This document shows, piece by piece, positions 18,150 to 27,274 of a stretch of 64,000 nt of DNA (the first letter of the stretch is position 1; the number at the start of each line of letters is the position of its first letter). The notes below the pieces were generated by a model. That model did not search any database. It saw only the letters and a program-made list of their open reading frames with translations, and had not been told where the DNA came from. Source of the DNA: Porticoccus sp950063125. Lineage in GTDB: Bacteria > Pseudomonadota > Gammaproteobacteria > Pseudomonadales > Porticoccaceae. A program made the translations under genes and the position numbers. The stretch lies in the NCBI RefSeq assembly GCF_963973895.1, contig NZ_CAXBBF010000003.1; one strand, written 5' to 3'.

Positions 18150-18853
18150 CAGAGCGGCTGGCCAGTATCCTGCTGTTGGCACTGACCTTTGCTGCTTTCG
18201 CCGCCGCTCTCTGGCTGTATCGGGCCAATCGGGGTCGGCCCACCCTGCAGGCGCTGATGCACCCGCTGGTCACCGGTCCGTTAATGGTAAGTGCCATATT
18301 GGTCGCCACCCATATTGATTACGACCAATACCGGGAGGCCAATCAACTGTTCTTTTTTTTGCTGGGCACCACGACCGTCGCGCTGGCAATTCCGCTTCAC
18401 CAGCAATTTCATCATATTAGCCGGCTGTTCAGGCCACTAATTATTACGCTGATATTTGGTGCCAGTTTTGCCGTGGCAAGTGCCCTGGTGATCGCCTGGT
18501 TACTGGGTGGCTCCATAGAGACACTGATTTCATTGGCACCCAAATCAGTCACCACCCCTATCGCCCTTGGCCTGTCGGAAAAGATTGGCGGTCTGCCCGC
18601 GCTGACTGCCGGGGTGGTTGTGTTTACCGGTGTTGTGGGAGCGGTGCTGGGCCCACTGATTTTTCGTTGGCTGGGTATCACGGACGACCGGATCATTGGC
18701 TTTGTCACAGGAATTTGTGCGCACGGGGTCGGGACAACCAGGGCCTTTGAAATAAGCGCCCGTTGCGGCGCTTTCGCCAGCCTGGGCCTTGGCATGACCG
18801 GTGCACTGACAGCTTTCAGCCTGCCGTGGCTGGTCATTTTTTTCCTCGATTAG
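18146..18853 (+). CDS. LrgB/CidB family membrane protein
   Basis: A 235-aa polytopic membrane protein and partner of the preceding LrgA-type protein. The family hallmark LAPKSVTTPIALGLSEKIGG is present near residues 130-150, and so is GICAHGVGTTRAFE near 190-203. About six to seven spans are seen. The role is inferred from the family: with LrgA it probably forms a transporter for small organic acids linked to overflow metabolism and cell lysis. No LytR-type regulator lies next to it. Confidence 0.9.
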   Translation: MTERLASILLLALTFAAFAAALWLYRANRGRPTLQALMHPLVTGPLMVSAILVATHIDYDQYREANQLFFFLLGTTTVALAIPLHQQFHHISRLFRPLIITLIFGASFAVASALVIAWLLGGSIETLISLAPKSVTTPIALGLSEKIGGLPALTAGVVVFTGVVGAVLGPLIFRWLGITDDRIIGFVTGICAHGVGTTRAFEISARCGAFASLGLGMTGALTAFSLPWLVIFFLD

Positions 18854-18955
18854 CCCTGACAGCCAGTGTGGCCGTGCGCGCCTAATGTGTGCTTGCCACG
18901 CACACACTGTTTCCCTATGCTTGGTGCATTCCAACAATCACAAGCAGCACCGTTT

Positions 18956-19435
18956 ATGCTAGAAAATTGCAAGTCGGCCAAAGAGCGCTGGGGAGGTGTC
19001 AGCAAACTGATCGATCAGTGGCTGGAGGAGCGGCAGGAAATGCTGGTTCGCTTTTGTGCGCTGGGCGAAATCCGCCATTTCAGCAGTGAGGACCCCTCAC
19101 AGGGCAGGAAGGTCAAAACTTTTTTTGAAATTCTTGTGGACTACACTTCCGCAGGCCACTTTGAAATTTACGATCAGTTGATCCGTGAAGGTAACAGTTA
19201 TCATGACAAGGACGCACTGGAGGCCGCCAACGGACTGCTGGAAACAATTGATGCAACAACAGAGCTGATCCTTGACTTCAATGACAAGTATCTGGAGACC
19301 GATGACCTCACATCTCTGGCAGCGGATCTATCCACACTGGGAGAAGCCATTGAGTCGCGGCTCGAGGCTGAGGACTGCATGATCGAAGTCCTGCATTCCG
19401 CACATCACGATCAGTCCCAAAAAACAACTAGCTGA
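18956..19435 (+). CDS. rsd: Regulator of sigma D, Rsd/AlgQ family
   Basis: An all-helical anti-sigma factor (159 aa, as in Escherichia coli Rsd) that binds region 4 of the housekeeping sigma factor in stationary phase. Recognisable parts are MLENC, the conserved WLEERQEMLVRFC near residues 21-33, and the segment YTSAGHFEIYDQL. ATG at 18956 was chosen because the family begins there (ML-x-N-C); an earlier in-frame ATG at 18866 would add 30 unrelated residues. Pseudomonas AlgQ belongs to the same family. A bidirectional terminator follows. Confidence 0.9.
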   Translation: MLENCKSAKERWGGVSKLIDQWLEERQEMLVRFCALGEIRHFSSEDPSQGRKVKTFFEILVDYTSAGHFEIYDQLIREGNSYHDKDALEAANGLLETIDATTELILDFNDKYLETDDLTSLAADLSTLGEAIESRLEAEDCMIEVLHSAHHDQSQKTTS

Positions 19436-19490
19436 CCCGACCAATGGCATCGGAAAATTTTCGTGCGTCATTACCAAACTGGCTAGCCAT

Positions 19491-19516
19491 AAAAAAGGCC
19501 CTCGTGGGCCTTTTTT
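19491..19516. terminator. Bidirectional terminator between rsd and the FKBP gene
   Basis: A GGCCC/GGGCC stem with a TCGT loop is flanked by six A on the left and six T on the right. It can therefore stop transcription from both convergent genes. Confidence 0.93.
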
Positions 19517-19542
19517 ATTGAATAAGCAAAACCGGACAGGAA

Positions 19543-20295
19543 TTAATCGAGGCCCATCACTTTGACCAGCTCCACTTCAAAAATCAGTGTGGCATTGGGA
19601 CCGATCAGCCCGGCTGTGCCATTTGGACCGTAGGCAAGATCGGACGGAATGTAAAGCTCCCACTTGGCCCCTTCCTGCATTTTCTGCAGCGCTTCCGTCC
19701 AACCCGGGATTACCTGTCCGACGTTCAGCTCTATCGCACCTCCGTGTTTCTCGGAGGCATCAAACTCAGTACCGTCAACCAGGGTCCCCCGATACTCTAC
19801 GGAAACCTGATCGTTGGCATCAGGTGATGCGCCAGTACCAGCCGTAATGACCTTGTATTGCAGTCCGGTTTCAGTGGTAATCACACCGTCTTTATTGGCG
19901 TTGGCAGCAAGGAAGGCCTTTCCCTCAGCGGCATTTTTCTCTCCTGCTTCTGCCATCTCCGCCTGCTTTTCACCATTTAATGACTGTTGCTTGGCCTGTT
20001 GCTCCGCATGGAAGGTTTCAATCACCTCGGCCAGCTCTTCGTTATCAATACGCGGAGGACGATTATCGAGTGCGTCAGCGAGACCCGCGGCAAAGGTTTC
20101 GCGGTCCAGCTCAATGCCACCCATGGCCAATTGGCCACCCATATCCACACCAATGACATAACTGTACTTCTGTAATTGCGTTTCCAGAACCGGCTCCTGA
20201 TCCTGATCGCTTGTCTGCTGTGTCTGGGGCTTTTCACTGCAGGCGCCAAGGGCAAAAATGGCCGTCGAGGCCAGCAGTAGATATTTCATTTTCAT
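19543..20295 (-). CDS. FKBP-type peptidyl-prolyl isomerase lipoprotein (FkpA/Mip-like)
   Basis: Periplasmic or membrane-attached folding factor of 250 aa. The N-terminus has a lipoprotein signal ending in FALGACS (lipidated Cys near residue 19). A helical dimerisation arm follows (about 40-125, rich in Glu, Gln and Ala). The C-terminal FKBP domain (about 145-247) contains GTLVDGTEFDAS, VIPGWTEALQKM and the closing IFEVELVKV. This is the FkpA/Mip layout; the lipobox suggests membrane anchoring. It forms a single transcription unit with its own terminator. Confidence 0.92.
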   Translation of the reverse strand: MKMKYLLLASTAIFALGACSEKPQTQQTSDQDQEPVLETQLQKYSYVIGVDMGGQLAMGGIELDRETFAAGLADALDNRPPRIDNEELAEVIETFHAEQQAKQQSLNGEKQAEMAEAGEKNAAEGKAFLAANANKDGVITTETGLQYKVITAGTGASPDANDQVSVEYRGTLVDGTEFDASEKHGGAIELNVGQVIPGWTEALQKMQEGAKWELYIPSDLAYGPNGTAGLIGPNATLIFEVELVKVMGLD

Positions 20296-20345
20296 AATCA
20301 GTACCTTGTATGGAAAATCAATTTAAATGTTATGTTAACGTAAAT

Positions 20346-20864
20346 TCAGCTTTTGAACTTTGCCGAAGCCACTGGCCAAACCAGTGGACTTCCGGAATTT
20401 ATTGCAACGTCGCTTGTACGGCTCAGGTAAAGATTCAGATTTTGCAGTTGTTGTCTTACACCCAGCTCTCCGCTATCGGCGCTGTCCATTGAGCTGCCGC
20501 TTTTCGTCCGCCACCAGTTACACAGCCTATTCTGGACAACTCGCTCGGCCTTGAGTTCAAGTTGCTTAACTTCCTGCGGCCATTCCTGATCGGCGAAGCC
20601 CGCGAACTCCGACTGTACAAAACGCCGAACGCCACGCAACGGCTCGACAACCTGTTCATTCCAGTCCCGAATGATCTCTTCCGCTTCATCCAGATCCTGG
20701 ACAGTTAACACCTGTCCGGAACTGCCGAGCCAGCAACAGAACAGGACCAGATTGACATTGGCGCCGATGTCGTCCTGTAGCTCGAGACACGCCCGGGCCA
20801 CTTCCGGACGACCGTAGTGAACCAGCGAATAGTCCCAGAAGGGATTGTCCGATAACTGGTTCAA
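20346..20864 (-). CDS. TIGR02444 family protein, unknown function
   Basis: Cytoplasmic protein of about 172 aa with the family features NPFWDYSLVHYGRPEV, a Cys- and Trp-containing segment LVLFCCWLG, and a long helical stretch with many Glu and Arg. The function is unknown. The start is a TTG at 20864, with AGGGG six bases upstream, ten bases after the elbB stop codon. Without this start the reading frame would run back into elbB. It probably forms an operon with elbB. The call rests on motif memory, so it is moderately sure. Confidence 0.65.
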   Translation of the reverse strand: MNQLSDNPFWDYSLVHYGRPEVARACLELQDDIGANVNLVLFCCWLGSSGQVLTVQDLDEAEEIIRDWNEQVVEPLRGVRRFVQSEFAGFADQEWPQEVKQLELKAERVVQNRLCNWWRTKSGSSMDSADSGELGVRQQLQNLNLYLSRTSDVAINSGSPLVWPVASAKFKS

Positions 20865-20874
20865 AGCCCACCCC

Positions 20875-21534
20875 TCAAGCCATTGCCAATACTGCGTCCA
20901 CCAGTTTGTTGATGCCTGTGGCCGCTTCACTGATGCGGCCGGCCAGCAGATACGCGGGCGTGGTAACCAGCTTGTTCTTCTCATCGATACAGATATCGCC
21001 GACACCACAGGTCCGATGCTCGGCACCGGTTGATTCGATGGCCGCCGCAATTTCAGGGTTGTCACCCACGGTGCACTTTACTCCAGCACCAAACAGCACA
21101 CCTGACATCACCGGTGCGATGCACATCAATCCAACCGGTTTACCGCTCTTGTGCATGGCACGAATAAAGTTACTGAGATCCTCTCGGACACTCAACTGCG
21201 CACCCTGGACAGCGAAATCGGACAGGTTTTTGGCAGCGCCAAAGCCACCCGGCAAAATGACCGCATCAAAATCATCGGCATTGGCTTCCGCCAACTTTTT
21301 GATGTCACCTCGAGCCAGTCTTGCCGCTTCCACCAGCACATTGCGAGTTTCACCTTCAGCGACTTCACCCGTCACGTGATTGATCACATGCAATTGCTCA
21401 ATATCAGGCGCAAAACACTGGACCTCAGCACCAGCCTGGTCAAGGCTAAGCAGGGTAATCACGCTTTCGTAAATTTCTGAGCCATCGTAAACGCCACAGC
21501 CGGACAGAACTACTGCCACTCGCTTGCTCATCAC
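20875..21534 (-). CDS. elbB: Isoprenoid biosynthesis glyoxalase ElbB (DJ-1/PfpI family)
   Basis: A 219-aa protein of the DJ-1/PfpI superfamily. The motifs VAVVLSGCGVYDGSEI at the start, LPGGFGAAKNL (about residues 92-102) and the nucleophile-elbow GLMCIAPV with Cys in the usual place are all present. ElbB is linked to isoprenoid formation and has weak glyoxalase activity. The start could be either of two adjacent ATG codons. It stands immediately upstream of the TIGR02444 gene. Confidence 0.92.
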   Translation of the reverse strand: MMSKRVAVVLSGCGVYDGSEIYESVITLLSLDQAGAEVQCFAPDIEQLHVINHVTGEVAEGETRNVLVEAARLARGDIKKLAEANADDFDAVILPGGFGAAKNLSDFAVQGAQLSVREDLSNFIRAMHKSGKPVGLMCIAPVMSGVLFGAGVKCTVGDNPEIAAAIESTGAEHRTCGVGDICIDEKNKLVTTPAYLLAGRISEAATGINKLVDAVLAMA

Positions 21535-21638
21535 TTACCTCCTTCTAGTTTCCACTATTCGAATGCATGGATGTATCTCTCTACCAACCAGGAGTATAGG
21601 CAGCCATCTGGTGGATTCCTACCATCGCCTCCCGATCT

Positions 21639-22331
21639 TCAGACTGACTGGAACAGTAAATCCCAAACGCCGTGACCGAGGCGTTCACCGCGCTGCTCAA
21701 ATTTGGTGGTAGGCCGGTAGTCCGGACGCGGCGCGTAATGGCCGGTCCCGGCCACATTTTTGAGGCCACTGACCGCTTCCATTATCTCCAGCATATGCTC
21801 TGCGTAGGGCTGCCAGTCCGTTGCAAAATGCAGCATGCCCTCCAACTTCAGCTTGTCACGAAGTTGCTCGACAAATGCCGTCTGGATCAACCGTCGCTTA
21901 TTGTGCTTCTTCTTGTGCCAGGGATCCGGAAAGTAAATCTGAATGCGATCGATGCTGTGGTCGGCGATACAATCGGCCAGAACATCGTTCGCATCGGCCA
22001 GATAAACCCGCAGGTTTGGCAACGCCAGTTTGCCGGTATTATTGATCAGGCGCCCCACCCCCGGCGGATGCACCTCAATACCAATAAAATCCTTATCCGG
22101 TTCTGTCTGCAGCATGGTCAACAACGAATCGCCCATACCAAAACCAATTTCCAGTACCCGCGGGGCCTTGCGCCCAAATGCGGTATCCGCGTCCAGTTGG
22201 CCCTGGTACAAACTCAGCCCGTAAACGGGCCAGTATTTTTCGAAAGCAGCACGCTGGCCCTCCGTCATCCGACCCGCCCGCACCACATAACTTCGAATAG
22301 ACTTCTTTTTAAACTCCGGCCTGATTTCCAA
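21639..22331 (-). CDS. trmB: tRNA (guanine-N7-)-methyltransferase
   Basis: Forms m7G46 in tRNA using S-adenosylmethionine. The SAM loop VLEIGFGMGDSL is followed by FIGIEVHPPGVG. The catalytic DPWHKKKHNKRR segment and a C-terminal TKFEQRGERLGHGVWDL are both typical. TTG at 22331 (230 aa) fits best: GGAG lies seven bases upstream, and the N-terminus then begins LEIRPEFKKKSIRSYVVRAGR as in relatives. It starts two bases after the stop of the DUF423 gene, so the two share a transcript. Confidence 0.92.
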   Translation of the reverse strand: MEIRPEFKKKSIRSYVVRAGRMTEGQRAAFEKYWPVYGLSLYQGQLDADTAFGRKAPRVLEIGFGMGDSLLTMLQTEPDKDFIGIEVHPPGVGRLINNTGKLALPNLRVYLADANDVLADCIADHSIDRIQIYFPDPWHKKKHNKRRLIQTAFVEQLRDKLKLEGMLHFATDWQPYAEHMLEIMEAVSGLKNVAGTGHYAPRPDYRPTTKFEQRGERLGHGVWDLLFQSV

Positions 22332-22333
22332 CC

Positions 22334-22726
22334 CTATACTCCGCTGTCTCTCGCCATTGCAACGAGTCGAACCAGCGCAAAAGACAGCACCACCCAACTT
22401 GCCATAAACAACAGTCCACCAAACGGGGTCACCATACCAAGGGCCGTAAACCCGGTAATCACCAGGGCATAGAGGCTACCCGAGAACAACAGGGTTCCCG
22501 CCACCATCAACCAACCGGCCACATCCAGTAATCGCAATGGCTGACGCATGGCTGCGACGACGAGAGCCAGTAACGCCAGGGCGTGGAACATCTGATATAA
22601 CACCGCTGTTTGCCAGACAACCAGCATCTCGGAGCTCACCGAGCCACGCAATCCGTGGGCCCCGAAAGCACCCAACGCTACGGCGAGAAACCCCGACATT
22701 GCCGCAAAGACGGCTAATAGCTTCAT
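22334..22726 (-). CDS. DUF423 family inner-membrane protein
   Basis: Small membrane protein (130 aa) with four hydrophobic spans. Family signatures are LGAFGAHGLR near residue 20, YQMFHALALL near 45-55, and the closing TPFGGLLFMASWVVL. The function is unknown (YgdD/YwdK relatives). ATG at 22726 was chosen because GGAGA stands a few bases upstream and the signal-like MKLLAVFAA follows; the frame is open further up but without support. Operon with trmB. Confidence 0.88.
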   Translation of the reverse strand: MKLLAVFAAMSGFLAVALGAFGAHGLRGSVSSEMLVVWQTAVLYQMFHALALLALVVAAMRQPLRLLDVAGWLMVAGTLLFSGSLYALVITGFTALGMVTPFGGLLFMASWVVLSFALVRLVAMARDSGV

Positions 22727-22750
22727 TGATTTCTCCAAAAAACGCTTTTC

Positions 22751-22780
22751 AATAAAAAAGCCGCGGGAATCGCGGCTTTT
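22751..22780 (-). terminator. Terminator of rpoH
   Basis: The arms AAAAGCCGCG and CGCGGCTTTT pair around a five-base loop and are followed on the minus strand by more T. It sits between rpoH and the DUF423 start. Confidence 0.93.
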
Positions 22781-22802
22781 CAAGTATACAAAAATGTCGC
22801 CA

Positions 22803-23657
22803 TCAGGCTTCCATGGTCGCCCGTACTTTTTTCATGGCATTTTGCTCCAATTGCCGTACCCGCTCGGCAGAGATACCGTATTTGTCCGCCAGGTCGTGCA
22901 ACGTGGCTTTATCATCCATCAGCCACCGGCTGTTGATAATATCGCGACTGCGGTCATCGAGCTCGGCGAGCGCCTTGACCATTCGTCCGTGGTTATCTTC
23001 CTCACTGTCGGACTGCTCCAGTTGCCAGGCCGGATCTGCGCGGTGGTCTTCAAGATACAGTGCCGGGGCCTGGTAGCTACTGTCTTCATCACTGTCTTCC
23101 GGCACATCGAAGGCGGTGTCGCGAGCCGACAGTCGCTGTTCCATTTCCAGCACCTGCTTTACATCCACCCCCAGATCCTGGGCAATGGCCTCGGCTTCAT
23201 TGTTGGTCAGCCAGGCCAAGCGGCGCTTGGCGCTGCGAAGGTTAAAAAACAATTTGCGTTGAGCCTTGGTGGTGGCCACTTTGACAATGCGCCAGTTGCG
23301 CAGGACATATTCGTGAATCTCGGCCTTGATCCAGTGGACGGCAAAGGATACCAGACGCACACCCTTCTCGGGATTGTAGCGTTTTACTGCTTTCATCAGA
23401 CCGACATTGCCTTCCTGGATCAGATCCCCCAAGGGCAGGCCATAGCCATTGTAGGAGCGCGCAATGTGCACAACAAAACGCAAGTGCGAGAGTACCAGCC
23501 GACGGGCAGCGTCTAGGTCTTCACGATAATAGAGATCTTCGGCGAGAGAGCGCTCCTGCTCCACAGACAACACGGCAATGGAGTTAACACCCTGCATGTA
23601 CGCAGCGAGATTGGCACCCGGTGCCATCCATTCATAAGCCTGTAACGCTTTCTTCAT
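22803..23657 (-). CDS. rpoH: Heat-shock sigma factor sigma-32
   Basis: A 284-aa sigma-70 family factor for heat-shock genes. Region 2 shows LRFVVHIARSYNGYGLPLGDLIQEGNVGLM (residues about 60-90) in the usual form. The RpoH box, which separates it from other sigma factors, is seen as QRKLFFNLR near residue 133. The C-terminal region 4 helix-turn-helix reads LADKYGISAERVRQLE. It stands downstream of ftsX, the gene order found in most gammaproteobacteria, with its own terminator behind it. A 98-base gap to ftsX should hold its promoters; none is convincing by eye. Confidence 0.96.
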   Translation of the reverse strand: MKKALQAYEWMAPGANLAAYMQGVNSIAVLSVEQERSLAEDLYYREDLDAARRLVLSHLRFVVHIARSYNGYGLPLGDLIQEGNVGLMKAVKRYNPEKGVRLVSFAVHWIKAEIHEYVLRNWRIVKVATTKAQRKLFFNLRSAKRRLAWLTNNEAEAIAQDLGVDVKQVLEMEQRLSARDTAFDVPEDSDEDSSYQAPALYLEDHRADPAWQLEQSDSEEDNHGRMVKALAELDDRSRDIINSRWLMDDKATLHDLADKYGISAERVRQLEQNAMKKVRATMEA

Positions 23658-23755
23658 ATCGACCTCTAAAAACTAAGGAGCGGTAGTTTAGCAACTTGTG
23701 GTTAGATTTTCATAGTGTAAAAAAGTTGCATTTGCCAGTTTGATCTGTCGCAAGG

Positions 23756-24805
23756 CTACCCTGGCTCGATACTGGAGAGATGTCTGGCTACCGCCAGCCA
23801 CGCCCCCACAAGACCCAGCAGAGCACCCGCCACCATGAGATAGAGCAGACCGGCCAAACCCAGCCCCTCCAGCTCAAAGACACTTTGATAGAGGGCGGCC
23901 AGCCTCGACACCAGCCCGGAAAGGGAAAATAACGCCAAAGCCACCAGCACCCAGGCCAGCGCGCCACCAATCAGGCCATACCATACACCGGTGTAAAGAA
24001 AGGGCCGGCGGACATAGTTGTCGGTTCCACCCACCAGTTTGACCACGACAATTTCATCCCGGCGATTTTCAATCGCCAGACGGATCGTGTTACCCACGAT
24101 CAACAGCACACCCATTGAAAGAGCCAGGGCCAGAGCGAGCGCCAATCGTTCCCCAACAGACAATATTGCCTGCAGGCGTTCCATCCACTTCATATCCAGC
24201 CGCACTTCATCCACCCCCGGCAGGGCCATGATTCTTGCCACCAGCGCTTCGCTGGCCACCAGATCCCCCTGAAACCGGTTATCCGGCTGGACCAGCAACA
24301 CAGCGGGCAGCGGATTCTCCTCCAACATCTCCAGCACATCGCCAAAACCGGACAACTCGCGAAACTCTGTCAGGGCCTGTGCTCGGGAGATGTAACGGAC
24401 TGAGCGAATATCGGCGTCCTCCGACAGGTTCTGCCGCAACTGCCCAATCGTTTCGTCTGAGGAGGACTTGTTCAGAAAGAGGGTCAGCTGGGCCGTTGTT
24501 TCCACCCGGCTACCAAGCTGTTCAAGATTGACAATACCGAGGTAAAGCGCAGCCGGTAACCCCAGCGCGATCGCGACAACCAGTGACGTCATCAGGGTCT
24601 GGACCGGCTCTGCCAGCAATTTCCTGCTGGTACTGACGAGTAATTGCTGATGATGCTGTAAATAACTTTTCAGCTTGTCAGACCAGCCGACTTGCCCACC
24701 ACTTGCCCCGCGTCGCGGTTCCTTTATCGGCGGTTTTTTGCCCACCCCGACCTTGCGCTCCGCCGACGGCCTGCGATCCTGTTTCTGCCACCGGTTAGCC
24801 GACAT
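23756..24805 (-). CDS. ftsX: Cell division ABC transporter permease FtsX
   Basis: Permease-like half of FtsEX, which activates peptidoglycan amidases at the septum. It is 349 aa with a basic, Pro-rich cytoplasmic N-terminus. The first span is near residues 72-92, followed by a periplasmic loop of about 100 residues and three more spans. The conserved VKLVGGTDNYVRRPFLYTG follows the second span. ATG at 24805 overlaps the ftsE stop by 11 bases and gives the expected length; the frame is open further upstream but runs through ftsE. Confidence 0.93.
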   Translation of the reverse strand: MSANRWQKQDRRPSAERKVGVGKKPPIKEPRRGASGGQVGWSDKLKSYLQHHQQLLVSTSRKLLAEPVQTLMTSLVVAIALGLPAALYLGIVNLEQLGSRVETTAQLTLFLNKSSSDETIGQLRQNLSEDADIRSVRYISRAQALTEFRELSGFGDVLEMLEENPLPAVLLVQPDNRFQGDLVASEALVARIMALPGVDEVRLDMKWMERLQAILSVGERLALALALALSMGVLLIVGNTIRLAIENRRDEIVVVKLVGGTDNYVRRPFLYTGVWYGLIGGALAWVLVALALFSLSGLVSRLAALYQSVFELEGLGLAGLLYLMVAGALLGLVGAWLAVARHLSSIEPG

Positions 24806-25472
24806 GCACAGGCCTCTCATCGCTCGCCAACCTGCCCTGCTGCAACTGCAGGACACGCAATCCCATCCTGGAAATCAGATCAATATCATGGGTAGCAATC
24901 AGGACGGTGACACCGACCTCGCCAAAATCGCGGAATAGATTCATGATTTCTGATGACAGTTCCGGATCGAGGTTTCCGGTGGGCTCATCTGCCAGCAGAA
25001 TGCGGGGCTTGTGCACCACTGCCCGGGCAATACCCACGCGCTGCTGCTCACCACCGGACAGCGTGATGGGGTTTTGTTTTTCCTTGTCGAGCAGGCCCAC
25101 TTTATCCAGCGCAGCCCTCACCCGGCGACCCACCTCACGGGGCTGATAACCGGAAACCAGCAGTGGCAGCGCCACATTATCAAACACCGTTCGATCAAAC
25201 AGCAGCTGATGATTCTGAAACACAACACCCACATTGCGCCGGTAGTAGGGAATCTGGCTGCGGTGTAACCGACCGAGGTTTTTACCATTGATCAGCAACT
25301 GTCCCTGGCTGGGACGCTCCATCAGCATAACCAGTTTTAATACCGTGCTCTTGCCGGCACCGGAATGCCCGGTAAGAAAAGCCATTTCACCGGCATCGAG
25401 ATTCAACGTCAAACCGCTCAGGGCCTCCTGGCCCGTGGCATAACGTTTACTGACCTTGTCAAAGCAGATCAT
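24795..25472 (-). CDS. ftsE: Cell division ATP-binding protein FtsE
   Basis: ABC-type ATPase (225 aa) that drives FtsX. Walker A is GHSGAGKST, the signature is LSGGEQQRVGIARA, and Walker B is ILLADEPTGNLD. All are intact, with a His switch in IATHDID. I chose ATG at 25472 because it matches the family N-terminus (MI-x-F-x-x-VSK-x-Y). A TTG at 25493 that overlaps the ftsY stop is an alternative and would add seven residues. Order ftsY-ftsE-ftsX-rpoH, read leftwards. Confidence 0.94.
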   Translation of the reverse strand: MICFDKVSKRYATGQEALSGLTLNLDAGEMAFLTGHSGAGKSTVLKLVMLMERPSQGQLLINGKNLGRLHRSQIPYYRRNVGVVFQNHQLLFDRTVFDNVALPLLVSGYQPREVGRRVRAALDKVGLLDKEKQNPITLSGGEQQRVGIARAVVHKPRILLADEPTGNLDPELSSEIMNLFRDFGEVGVTVLIATHDIDLISRMGLRVLQLQQGRLASDERPVHVG

Positions 25473-25489
25473 GGGGTTTGGCTTGCCAC

Positions 25490-26554
25490 TCAAGTGTTCT
25501 GGTCAAACAATGCCGCCACATATTCCCGAGCCACAAAGGGTTGCAGGTCGTCTATACTCTCACCCAGGCCCACGTACCGAATGGGTACGCCAAAGCGTTT
25601 ACAGAGGGAAAAGATGATGCCGCCCTTGGCGGTGCCATCCAGCTTGGTCAGCGCCACACCGGTGACGGTAACGGCCTCCTGAAATTGCTGCATCTGGTTG
25701 AGCGCATTCTGGCCTGTCCCGGCATCCAGCACGAGCAGCACCTCATGGGGAGCACTGTCATCGAGCTTGGCCATCACCCGTTTGACCTTTTTGAGCTCTT
25801 CCATCAGATTGCTTTTGTTGTGCAGGCGTCCCGCGGTATCGGCAATCAATATGTCTGTACCCCGGGATTTGGCGGACTGAATCGCATCAAAGATGACCGA
25901 GGCGCTGTCCGCTCCGCTCTGTTGGGCAACCACCGGTACGCTGTTGCGGTCACCCCAAGCCTGCAGCTGTTCAACCGCTGCAGCACGGAAGGTATCCCCG
26001 GCTGCCAACATCACGGATTTACCCTGATTCTGAAATCGTTTGGCCAGTTTGCCAATGGTCGTGGTCTTGCCGACACCATTGACCCCGATAACCAGAATCA
26101 CATAGGGCTGATGCGCCCCGGTGATGGACAGCGCCTGCTCACAGGGTTTCAACTTTGCCGCCATCGCGTCTTGCAGTGCGGCAAACAGGGCACGACTGTG
26201 GGCCAACTCCCTGCGCTGTACCCGCCCGGCGAGGTCCTGAATAATCTCCACCGTGGATTCAATACCCACATCAGCCTGTAATAACAGGGTTTCAAGCTCT
26301 TCCAGCAGGGCATCGTCTATTTCCCGGTCGCCGAGAAACAGATTGCCAAATGTGCGGCCGGTCTTCGACAGGGCGCGACGAAATCGGTCGCCCAGCGTCT
26401 CTTTTTGCGTATTTTCCGCAGCCGCTGCCATTGATGGCTCGGGCTTAACTTCGGCAGGGGTCTGCTCAGGTTTTTTGGATGAACGAAAACGCTGCAAAAA
26501 AGAGCGCTTTTCATTCGCAGACATATCATTTTCCATCTTGCTTGGGTCGGTCAC
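25490..26554 (-). CDS. ftsY: Signal recognition particle receptor FtsY
   Basis: SRP receptor GTPase that docks ribosomes at the membrane. It is 354 aa with a short charged A region (residues 1-55, shorter than in E. coli) and an NG domain. The GTPase loops are GVNGVGKTTTIGKLA, DTAGRLHN and TKLDGTAKGG. The start is uncertain: GTG at 26554 has AGGA five bases upstream and is preferred, while ATG at 26536 or 26524 would shorten it by 6 or 10 residues. Divergent from rsmD, the classical arrangement. Confidence 0.94.
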   Translation of the reverse strand: MTDPSKMENDMSANEKRSFLQRFRSSKKPEQTPAEVKPEPSMAAAAENTQKETLGDRFRRALSKTGRTFGNLFLGDREIDDALLEELETLLLQADVGIESTVEIIQDLAGRVQRRELAHSRALFAALQDAMAAKLKPCEQALSITGAHQPYVILVIGVNGVGKTTTIGKLAKRFQNQGKSVMLAAGDTFRAAAVEQLQAWGDRNSVPVVAQQSGADSASVIFDAIQSAKSRGTDILIADTAGRLHNKSNLMEELKKVKRVMAKLDDSAPHEVLLVLDAGTGQNALNQMQQFQEAVTVTGVALTKLDGTAKGGIIFSLCKRFGVPIRYVGLGESIDDLQPFVAREYVAALFDQNT

Positions 26555-26619
26555 AGTGATCCTGTTTTCTCAGTTGGTATCGGGCGGTGTATGCTATCAC
26601 TTTAGGGAGTATATAACGT

Positions 26620-27219
26620 TTGAAAAACCACCCATCTACAGCGACACGTGCTGCGAAGGGGGCTCGCAGTCAGGTCCGTATTATCGGCGGGCGGTGGCGC
26701 GGGCGCAAATTACAATTTACCGAAGTGGCGGGTTTACGACCCACCGGCGACCGCATCCGGGAAACCCTGTTCAACTGGCTCACACCATGGCTTGGCGGCG
26801 CCAGGTGCCTGGACCTGTTTGCCGGTTCGGGGGCACTGGGAATCGAGGCTTTGTCCCGGGGGGCTGCCGAGGTCACGTTGATTGAAAAGCACCCTCAGGC
26901 AGTGGAGAACCTGCGTGGCAACTGCGTCCAACTCAAGGCTGACGATGCCAGAATCATTCAGGCAGACACACTCGTCTGGCTGGAGAACAGCTCACCAGAC
27001 CAGCCCTTCGATATCGTATTTCTCGACCCACCGTTTTCGTCAGACCTGCTGCAACCCTGCTGCGAGCTAATGCAGAAACCCGGGCTGCTGGCAACCGGTA
27101 GTCTGATCTACCTGGAAACCGACCGACACCACCCCCTTCCGGAGATCTCCCCCACGTGGGAATTACTGCGCGAAAAAACCGCCGGACTGGTCAGCTACCG
27201 ATTGTATCGGGTCAGTTGA
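26620..27219 (+). CDS. rsmD: 16S rRNA (guanine966-N2)-methyltransferase RsmD
   Basis: A 199-aa SAM methyltransferase acting on G966 of 16S rRNA. The motifs RIIGGRWRGRKL and RPTGDRIRETLFNWL at the start, the SAM loop LDLFAGSGALGIEALSRGA, and the catalytic DPPF (in IVFLDPPFSSD) are all present. The start is a TTG with GGGAG about ten bases upstream. It is divergent from ftsY and followed by coaD, as in many gammaproteobacteria. Confidence 0.94.
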   Translation: MKNHPSTATRAAKGARSQVRIIGGRWRGRKLQFTEVAGLRPTGDRIRETLFNWLTPWLGGARCLDLFAGSGALGIEALSRGAAEVTLIEKHPQAVENLRGNCVQLKADDARIIQADTLVWLENSSPDQPFDIVFLDPPFSSDLLQPCCELMQKPGLLATGSLIYLETDRHHPLPEISPTWELLREKTAGLVSYRLYRVS

Positions 27220-27274
27220 GCCCCCCGGACAAAACGTTTACCATGGCGGCCCTTTTCCGAGGCAAACCATCACT